Assembly (NCBI GenBank): GCA_003525045.1
Contig: DQGF01000071.1
Coordinates: 1-22,622 of the forward strand
DNA: 22,622 nucleotides
Direction of reading: 5' to 3'
From: Pseudomonas sp.
Lineage (GTDB): Bacteria; Pseudomonadota; Gammaproteobacteria; Pseudomonadales; Pseudomonadaceae
Made by a program: the position numbers and the translations under genes. The stretch's first letter is position 1; the number at the start of each line of letters is the position of its first letter. The notes under the pieces were generated by a model, which had not been told where the DNA came from, ran no database searches, and saw only the letters and a program-made list of their open reading frames with translations. Shown here in pieces: positions 17,253 through 22,622 of this stretch.

Positions 17253-19199
17253 ATGACCATTGGATCTAGCTACAACTACCCATCACAAATTGCCAGGAAT
17301 ATTGCTCGAACCAAGCGCACTGCTAAAAATAAATGGCGTGCTCGCTTCCCAAACCCGCCGGACTTATGCTTCGACTATCGAACATTGGTAGAACAAGAAA
17401 GTGGCATCGCCCGAGCAACCAATCCAAACCATAAGATATGTATTGTTGGCGCAGGCGTAACCGGGCTCACCGCAGCAAGAGAACTTTATCGCTGTGGCTT
17501 TAATCATATAACTTTGATCGAACAATCTAAACGGATAGGCGGCAGACACCTGACGGTACCGGGCAGCCGTAACTCGCCAGAAGGCCATACACCTTTTGAG
17601 ATGGGCGCTATGCGAATGCCTTTTTTCAATAGAGCAGACGAGCCACCGAAAGAAGGCCGCTCCCTGATGGCCTACTATGCCAGTGAATTCGAGTTGGCTA
17701 TTTCAGACTTCGCAAACCCTGGTAGTCAGTGGGTAACGTCAACCGGTATTTATCTTCGAGAAGGAAGCGTGGGAGGCGAAACGCTTCCACGCATGCTCAT
17801 CTGGAAAAATGAAGATGGCCTGACTCCCCCTCCAGGAGACGAACTTCAAAAGGTATACGCCAAATGGAAAGCCTTTGCCGACCGAATGAGTCTTCACATC
17901 TCTGAGGTCTACGCAAGCGAGAAATGGGAATCCATCTGGGCTGCCATCGTCGAAAAATACGAGAATGTTTCGTTTCGCGACCTGGTCAGCATGCCCGTCA
18001 TCAACGCTTGGGATGAAAGCTCGCCCGGTGACTTCGGCGGGATGGGCATGACGCCGGATGAATCTGCCATTTTTTATGCAATAGGAATTGGTGACGGTAG
18101 CTGGGGCGCCTTTTACGATGTGTGCTCGCTATATCCCTTGCGTACAGCCATTTTTGGATTCAGCAGTCAGTTGCAACTGGTTCATGGTCGCGTGGACTCG
18201 ACGGGCAATCCCATTGCTTCCCCTCATCTGCACACCGAGGCCGTTTTTGACTCAAAGGGGCTGGGATTCGATAGACCCCGATATATTGGCCTCGCCGCAC
18301 TGGATGAATGTCTGTTGTTTATAAAAACGGATGTGACCGGAAAATCCTTTTACGACCACAGCCTTGAGAGAAGCGACGCCTTTCTCACCGACTCCTCCGT
18401 CACCAAACTGGAAAAACTGGATAATAAAAAGATTCGTGTCTATTACAATTGGAACGTCAGCGACCCGGAGCAAGCTCAGGAACAATACGACGATTTTGAC
18501 TCCGTTATCATGACCCTGCCCTCCTGGCTGCTCGAAACTCGAATAACACTGAAAAATTTCGACAATGAAATGCTTCCTTTCGAAACGATAAATGCCTATA
18601 AAACCGCTCACTGGGAAACCAGCTGCAAAGTCTTTGCGCCTCTTAAGAAATCATTTTTATTAAAAAACACCAATATTCCGCAAGCCATTGTCACTGACAG
18701 TTTCATTCATGACGTCTATACCTATCGCTACAATGAAAATTATAGCTATGACTGCATCCTCCTGAGCTACACATGGGAAGACGATGCGATCAAACTCGCC
18801 TTGTTCACGGACAAGGAGCTGGTCAAGAAATGCGTAATAGAGCTTGATCGAATACTCATGAACTCTGCAAACATCCAGGAGAAAATTTCACCTTATATCG
18901 GCATCGAGCAAGCTGTCGTGCATCGGTGGATGACGGACAAAAACGCTTTGGGATGTGCAAAGTTATATAGGCCTGGCACTTACTACGACGCCGTGAGCTT
19001 AATGAAGTACAACAGGGATTACGCTGCCATCTCTGGCCTCTACCTTTCTGGAGAGTCTTTTTCAGTCGATGCCGGCTGGACTGAGCCTTGCTTCCGCGGC
19101 GCGGTCGATGCAGTCATTCATATCTGTGACAAAACCGAGGCCACCTTCAATGGCGGCTTCTCCATGGCAGATTATCCCGAATACAAGCTCAGAACCTGA
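17253..19199 (+). CDS. FAD-dependent L-amino-acid oxidase / 2-monooxygenase-like protein
   Basis: This 648-residue protein belongs to the flavin amine oxidase superfamily, nearest in motif content to tryptophan, lysine and phenylalanine 2-monooxygenases. Members either deaminate an amino acid to a keto acid or decarboxylate it to an amide. A 60-residue N-terminal extension precedes the dinucleotide motif IVGAGVTGLTAAREL (about 64-78), with Glu90 and RIGGR (94-98). EMGAMRMP (116-123) carries Arg121, equivalent to the Arg that holds the substrate carboxylate in tryptophan monooxygenase. LLSYTWEDDA (about 503-512) is a hallmark of this subgroup. The C-terminal flavin motif reads AGWTEPCFRGAV instead of GGWIEGAV, an insertion of about four residues. 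No signal peptide is evident. DavB and IaaM are shorter (about 560 aa). The gene is AT-richer than its neighbours and probably acquired. Substrate unknown. Confidence 0.82.
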   Translation: MTIGSSYNYPSQIARNIARTKRTAKNKWRARFPNPPDLCFDYRTLVEQESGIARATNPNHKICIVGAGVTGLTAARELYRCGFNHITLIEQSKRIGGRHLTVPGSRNSPEGHTPFEMGAMRMPFFNRADEPPKEGRSLMAYYASEFELAISDFANPGSQWVTSTGIYLREGSVGGETLPRMLIWKNEDGLTPPPGDELQKVYAKWKAFADRMSLHISEVYASEKWESIWAAIVEKYENVSFRDLVSMPVINAWDESSPGDFGGMGMTPDESAIFYAIGIGDGSWGAFYDVCSLYPLRTAIFGFSSQLQLVHGRVDSTGNPIASPHLHTEAVFDSKGLGFDRPRYIGLAALDECLLFIKTDVTGKSFYDHSLERSDAFLTDSSVTKLEKLDNKKIRVYYNWNVSDPEQAQEQYDDFDSVIMTLPSWLLETRITLKNFDNEMLPFETINAYKTAHWETSCKVFAPLKKSFLLKNTNIPQAIVTDSFIHDVYTYRYNENYSYDCILLSYTWEDDAIKLALFTDKELVKKCVIELDRILMNSANIQEKISPYIGIEQAVVHRWMTDKNALGCAKLYRPGTYYDAVSLMKYNRDYAAISGLYLSGESFSVDAGWTEPCFRGAVDAVIHICDKTEATFNGGFSMADYPEYKLRT

Positions 19200-19374
19200 C
19201 CTTGATCCTCCGCTCAAGAGCCAATGCAGGCCATGTACTGGCTCGCTTCCGCCAGTTTTGGGATAAGGACTACAACCGAAAAGGAAACGGCTGACTTCCT
19301 CGCACTTGAGTCTTCGATGCCTAATAAAGCCGCAATTAAACAGGTTGAAGAACAATAAAAACGAGGTCATTCGT
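19200..19374. other. Spacer between the oxidase and hydrolase genes
   Basis: This 175-base gap contains an inverted repeat, GAGCCA/TGGCTC (19218-19223 and 19239-19244), with a 15-base loop and no T-run. No clear sigma70 promoter was found. The gap is long for an operon, so the hydrolase may have its own promoter, or the hairpin may modulate readthrough or mRNA stability. Confidence 0.35.
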
Positions 19375-20262
19375 ATGAGCGAGTCAACAAGCCCTGTTCG
19401 TGTAGCAGTTGTGCAATTCGATCCACAAGTCGGCATGGAAAACCGTGAAGGAAATCTGTGCCGCTGCCTGGAATTGGCGCTGGAGGCAGTCAGCGGCGGT
19501 GCAAATCTCATCGTGCTACCCGAGCTTTCCAGTACAGGCTATTTCTTCACCAACCGACGGGACGCTTTCGAACATTCCGAAGCGGTTCCCGGCGGGCCGT
19601 GCGTCCAAAGCTGGATGGACTTCGCCAGCAAACACAAGGTTTACCTGGTTGCGGGGCTGACCGAACGAGACGGTATGCGACTCTTCAATACCGCCGTCCT
19701 GGTAGGTCCGGACGGCTTTATCGGGAAGTACCGCAAAGCCCATTTATGGAACCTCGAGAAGCTGTGGTTCACGCCGGGTGACTTGGGCTTCCCGGTTTTT
19801 GATACGCCCATCGGACGTATCGGATTGTTGATCTGCTGGGATATCTGGTTCCCGGAAGTACCGCGCATCCTGAGCCAGCAAGGCGCGGACATCATTTGCA
19901 GCCTGAACAACTGGGTATGGACGCCACCGCCGCTGTTTGATGGCGCGGGCAAATGCATGGCTTCGTACCTGACGATGACGGCAGCTCACGTCAACAACGT
20001 GTTTATTGCAGCCGCCAGCCGGATCGGCGAAGAGCGAGGTGCTCGCTACTTGGGCTGCTCACTGATTGCAGGCACCAATGGCTGGCCGATTGGCGAAGTG
20101 GCTTCAGCGGACAAACAAGAAATCCTGTTTGCCGATATTGACCTGACCAGCTCCCGCAGTGCCCCCATCTGGAACAACTTGAACGATCTGCATCGCGATC
20201 GTCGCACCGATCTCTACGATCAGATGCTCGGTTACATCCAACACCCTCCTCTCCCACGCTGA
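19375..20262 (+). CDS. Carbon-nitrogen hydrolase (nitrilase superfamily, amidase-like)
   Basis: This is a cytoplasmic hydrolase of the nitrilase superfamily that should convert an amide (or N-carbamoyl compound or nitrile) to an acid plus ammonia. The 295-residue protein has the full catalytic set. Glu50 is in LIVLPELSSTGY, Lys121 in IGKYRKAHLW, and Cys154 in LLICWDIWFPE. Glu128 in NLEKLWFTPGD is the usual additional acidic residue. CWDIWFPE is close to the amidase-type CYDxxFPE. The start is ATG at 19375 with GAGG eight bases upstream; an earlier in-frame ATG at 19306 has no such site. It follows an amino-acid oxidase/monooxygenase gene as davA follows davB, which suggests it takes an amide made by that enzyme. 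The membrane-protein gene starts 16 bases later. Confidence 0.88.
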   Translation: MSESTSPVRVAVVQFDPQVGMENREGNLCRCLELALEAVSGGANLIVLPELSSTGYFFTNRRDAFEHSEAVPGGPCVQSWMDFASKHKVYLVAGLTERDGMRLFNTAVLVGPDGFIGKYRKAHLWNLEKLWFTPGDLGFPVFDTPIGRIGLLICWDIWFPEVPRILSQQGADIICSLNNWVWTPPPLFDGAGKCMASYLTMTAAHVNNVFIAAASRIGEERGARYLGCSLIAGTNGWPIGEVASADKQEILFADIDLTSSRSAPIWNNLNDLHRDRRTDLYDQMLGYIQHPPLPR

Positions 20263-20278
20263 ACGGGGAGGCCCAACC

Positions 20279-21496
20279 ATGGAACCCACTACCGATACCC
20301 ATCGGCTGCATTCGCTTGCCAGCAGGAAGCTTGATACCTCGATCATCTTGCTGGTGATCGGCACCGGACTGCTGATCGCCTGGCTTTCATTCACCCACCG
20401 CTCAACATGGTCTGCCCATTGGCCCGACTACAACCACATGGTATCGAACCTCCCCGATCCGAGTGCCTGGTTGCGCTGGGTCCTGGGAGACATCAGCGAG
20501 GTTGCATTCTACAAACACGAGTTCGCTTCGATCGGGCTGCTGGCTGGAGCCTATCTGGCCTACTGGGCAAATCGAAAGGGAAAAGTCTGGCAAGGCTTTG
20601 CCATTTCCTACGGCAGCGGATTATGGCCGTGGCTGATCACCAGTTCCCTGCTTGGACTGCTGCTGAGCAATCTGTTGTGGGGCTGGACGGTCACCGCCAG
20701 CAGTTGGCAACCCACGTTTGCAGCGTTTGTTTCATTACCGGCAGCGATGGTGCTGATGTTTGGAGGTGGCTGGAAGGTGACGATCAATGGCGCAATCATG
20801 GGCGCCGTGCTCGTCACCCCCATGTGTTTGCTGATCGTCAACTACATCTGTAATCCACTGGGCTTACCCGTAGTGATCGGCAATGTCTCTGGCATGGCGC
20901 TTGCCAGCGTGCTGGCATTTCTACTGTGCCGTTACGTGCCGAGCCTGGTTAAGTCAGACCCCACTACCCAGCCCAAGGAATCATCCGCCCCCGACGCTGA
21001 ACCGGCCAAGACTAAAACCACCGGCTACGGAATCACCTGGAGCCTGCGCCGAGTATTGGCGGATTTTTCGGAAGCACCGTTCTTCGGTAATGAGCTGGCC
21101 AGCATCGGTCTGTTGCTGGGTGCACTGCTGGCCTACACCTTGAATCCCATCAGCCCCGCTTACGGCTCAGGCTTGCTGCCGCAACTCATCGGTGCGCAGG
21201 CACTGACGTCCGCCTTGGGCGTGGTGATATGGCGTCGACAATGGATGCGACTCGGTTGGTATCCCACCTACGTTCCACTGGTGTCGGTTGTACCCGCGGC
21301 GGTTCTGACCTATGGCGGCAGTTGGCAGGTAATAACGTCAAGCGCCCTGTTAGGCGCACTGATCGCCCCACCATTGGCATGCGCCCTTGCCAAGAGAGTG
21401 CCCAGCGATATGCACCCTTACATTGGTAATGTCCTCTCCATGGCCATCAGTACCCTGCTGATCATTCCGTTTATCGGACTTCTGATAACCGACTGA
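20279..21496 (+). CDS. Unrecognised integral membrane protein with two tandem homologous halves
   Basis: I do not recognise this 405-residue family. It has about 11 hydrophobic segments: one N-terminal (about 19-38), five in the first half (82-220), and five in the second (270-403). A hydrophilic Pro/Lys/Ala-rich linker (222-250) separates the halves. The halves are clearly related. ISEVAFYKHEFASIGLLAGAYLAY (72-95) matches FSEAPFFGNELASIGLLLGALLAY (263-286). YGSGLWPWLI matches YGSGLLPQLI, GGGWKVTINGAIMGAVL matches GGSWQVITSSALLGALI, and both end in a GNVxxMA helix. The five-helix repeat points to a transporter or channel made by gene duplication. A strong GGGGAGG lies seven bases before the ATG, and the gene is tightly linked to the hydrolase, so it may carry that pathway's substrate or product. 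Confidence 0.85.
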   Translation: MEPTTDTHRLHSLASRKLDTSIILLVIGTGLLIAWLSFTHRSTWSAHWPDYNHMVSNLPDPSAWLRWVLGDISEVAFYKHEFASIGLLAGAYLAYWANRKGKVWQGFAISYGSGLWPWLITSSLLGLLLSNLLWGWTVTASSWQPTFAAFVSLPAAMVLMFGGGWKVTINGAIMGAVLVTPMCLLIVNYICNPLGLPVVIGNVSGMALASVLAFLLCRYVPSLVKSDPTTQPKESSAPDAEPAKTKTTGYGITWSLRRVLADFSEAPFFGNELASIGLLLGALLAYTLNPISPAYGSGLLPQLIGAQALTSALGVVIWRRQWMRLGWYPTYVPLVSVVPAAVLTYGGSWQVITSSALLGALIAPPLACALAKRVPSDMHPYIGNVLSMAISTLLIIPFIGLLITD

Positions 21497-21561
21497 AGCG
21501 CTGCCATCAGGCTGGACTTGCGGGTACAGCCTGCTCTCGTCATCAACAAGCGAGGTAAAAC

Positions 21562-22542
21562 ATGGATCTGCCCAAACTGGCCATCGCCGCTCTAGGCGGC
21601 ACCGTGAGCATGCAAGCCAGACATGTCGGCGAAGGAGTTATCCCGACAGTCAGCGGCGAAACCCTTCTGACCACGGTTCCGGAATTGAAGAATCTGGCCA
21701 GGGTCACCGTCGAAACACTCGGACTGCACCCAAGTGCTTCATTGAATTTCGACTTTTTGCTGAGTGTTCTCCACTGGGCGAACTATCAAGTCGAGAACGG
21801 TGCAACCGGTGTGGTCATTACTCAAGGCACGGATACCCTCGAAGAGACCGCCGCATTTTTTGATTACTTGTGGAGCCACCACGCGCCGCTGATCCTGACC
21901 GGCGCCATGCGCTCGGCAAGCCAAGTGGGAGCGGATGGTCCAGCGAATCTGCTGGATGCTTGCCGGGTTGCGCTGGCGCAAAATAGTCGGTGCCGCGGCG
22001 TTCAAGTGGTCATGAGCGGACAAATTCACCACGCGAATACCGTGCGCAAAACCGATTCATTGGCGCTGCAAGCATTTTCATCACCGCTGGTTGGACCGGT
22101 AGGCATGCTCGTGGAAGGTACCGTCCGCTATTTGCGCGAACCCTTCCAACGAAAGCTTTTACCCCTGCCGCAGCAAACAACACAGGCGGTTGCGCTGCTG
22201 GAAAGTACGCTGTCTGCCGATACCCTGTTGTTGGATAACATCCTCGAACTGGGTTACGACGGCTTGGTGATTGCTGGTTTCGGAGCAGGTCATGTGTCAG
22301 AACAATGGGCTGATGCTGTCGAAACAATTGCAAAGAAAATCCCCGTCCTCATTGCGACACGCACCGGATCAGGACCCACCGCTCAATCTTCATACGGTTT
22401 TACCGGCAGCGAGATGGATTTGATTCGCAGAGGCGCGTTGATGGCTGGCTTTCTCTGTCCACGCAAAGCCCGAATCCTGCTGTGGTTGCTCGTTGGCTGC
22501 CAGCGGCAGGATGAGCTGGCATTTTTTCTCGCTCAAGACTGA
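21562..22542 (+). CDS. Cytoplasmic L-asparaginase/glutaminase-like amidohydrolase
   Basis: This 326-residue protein has the bacterial asparaginase fold. Catalytic landmarks are Thr14 in ALGGTVSM, the Thr90-Asp91 pair in ITQGTDTLEETA, and Lys163 in ANTVRKTDSLALQAF. These match Thr12, Thr89-Asp90 and Lys162 of E. coli AnsB. GAMRSASQVGADGPANLLDA is also conserved. The N-terminal mobile loop lacks an obvious partner for the active-site Tyr25, so activity on asparagine is not certain. No signal peptide is present, unlike periplasmic type II enzymes. GAGG lies six bases before the ATG. The 65-base gap after the membrane-protein gene allows co-transcription. In this setting it may hydrolyse a side-chain amide of the pathway substrate rather than serve general asparagine use. 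Confidence 0.85.
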   Translation: MDLPKLAIAALGGTVSMQARHVGEGVIPTVSGETLLTTVPELKNLARVTVETLGLHPSASLNFDFLLSVLHWANYQVENGATGVVITQGTDTLEETAAFFDYLWSHHAPLILTGAMRSASQVGADGPANLLDACRVALAQNSRCRGVQVVMSGQIHHANTVRKTDSLALQAFSSPLVGPVGMLVEGTVRYLREPFQRKLLPLPQQTTQAVALLESTLSADTLLLDNILELGYDGLVIAGFGAGHVSEQWADAVETIAKKIPVLIATRTGSGPTAQSSYGFTGSEMDLIRRGALMAGFLCPRKARILLWLLVGCQRQDELAFFLAQD

Positions 22543-22552
22543 CACACCGACC

Positions 22553-22576
22553 TGTGGGAGCGAGCCTGCTCGCGAA
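22553..22576 (+). repeat. REP element after the asparaginase-like gene (pair likely continues past the window)
   Basis: TGTGGGAGCGAGCCTGCTCG and the next four bases form one REP copy. The window ends CGCTTTCG, which looks like the first bases of an inverted partner (TTCGCGAGC...). The 13-mer GACTGACACACCG occurs on both sides of the element, at 22537-22549 and 22604-22616. Confidence 0.8.
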
Positions 22577-22622
22577 TGCGGACTGATATTCAACATTGTT
22601 GTCGACTGACACACCGCTTTCG

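Noticed and set aside
17253..20262. Direct assignment as davB-davA (lysine to 5-aminovalerate) or iaaM-iaaH (indole-acetic acid)
   Set aside because: The flavoenzyme is 80-90 residues longer than DavB and IaaM and differs in the C-terminal flavin motif. IaaH belongs to the amidase-signature family, not the nitrilase superfamily. Only the reaction logic is similar.

Overview
The window is chromosomal DNA from a gamma-proteobacterium of the genus Pseudomonas, most likely the P. fluorescens group. Three things point there. GC is high in most genes. The gene order ftsI-ftsL-rsmH-mraZ / rnpB / rsmI / lpoA-yraN-gmhA(diaA)-dolP / sspB-sspA / petC-petB-petA / rpsI-rplM / tas-like / acyl-CoA dehydrogenase / DJ-1-AraC regulator matches, as I recall it, the PA4418-PA4436 stretch of P. 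aeruginosa. The gaps carry GTAGGAGCGAGCTTGCTCGCGAA-type REP sequences typical of fluorescent pseudomonads.

Layout. Positions 1-2936 (minus strand) are the head of the division/cell-wall (dcw) cluster: mraZ, rsmH, ftsL and a truncated ftsI, coupled by overlapping stop/start codons. They sit behind a sigma70-type promoter with three 10-bp-phased MraZ-type boxes just downstream of it. Positions 3291-3646 (minus) are the RNase P RNA, and rsmI follows upstream of it on the same strand. Positions 4805-8251 (plus) are an envelope and nucleoid maintenance operon (lpoA, yraN, gmhA/diaA, dolP). It ends in a REP pair and a bidirectional terminator shared with the opposing sspA-sspB stringent-starvation pair. 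Positions 9599-12185 (minus) encode the complete cytochrome bc1 complex (Rieske protein, cytochrome b, cytochrome c1). Positions 12451-13286 (minus) are rplM-rpsI with promoter and terminator. Then come a Tas-like aldo-keto reductase (plus), a long-chain-type acyl-CoA dehydrogenase (minus), and a divergent DJ-1/AraC regulator (plus).

From about 17.1 kb the content changes from core to accessory. A REP-like pair is followed by four same-strand genes: an AT-richer FAD-dependent L-amino-acid oxidase/2-monooxygenase-type protein (648 aa), a carbon-nitrogen hydrolase with an intact Glu-Lys-Cys triad, an unrecognised membrane protein built from two tandem homologous halves, and a cytoplasmic asparaginase-like amidohydrolase. 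The simplest reading is a transport and catabolic module. In it, an amino acid (or derivative) is imported and oxidatively decarboxylated to an amide or deaminated, and amide groups are hydrolysed to release ammonium. The logic resembles the lysine DavB/DavA and tryptophan IaaM/IaaH routes, but the proteins differ. The substrate cannot be read from sequence. This cluster is the best candidate for an undescribed system in the window. All calls rest on reading motifs and remembered family sequences; no searches were run.
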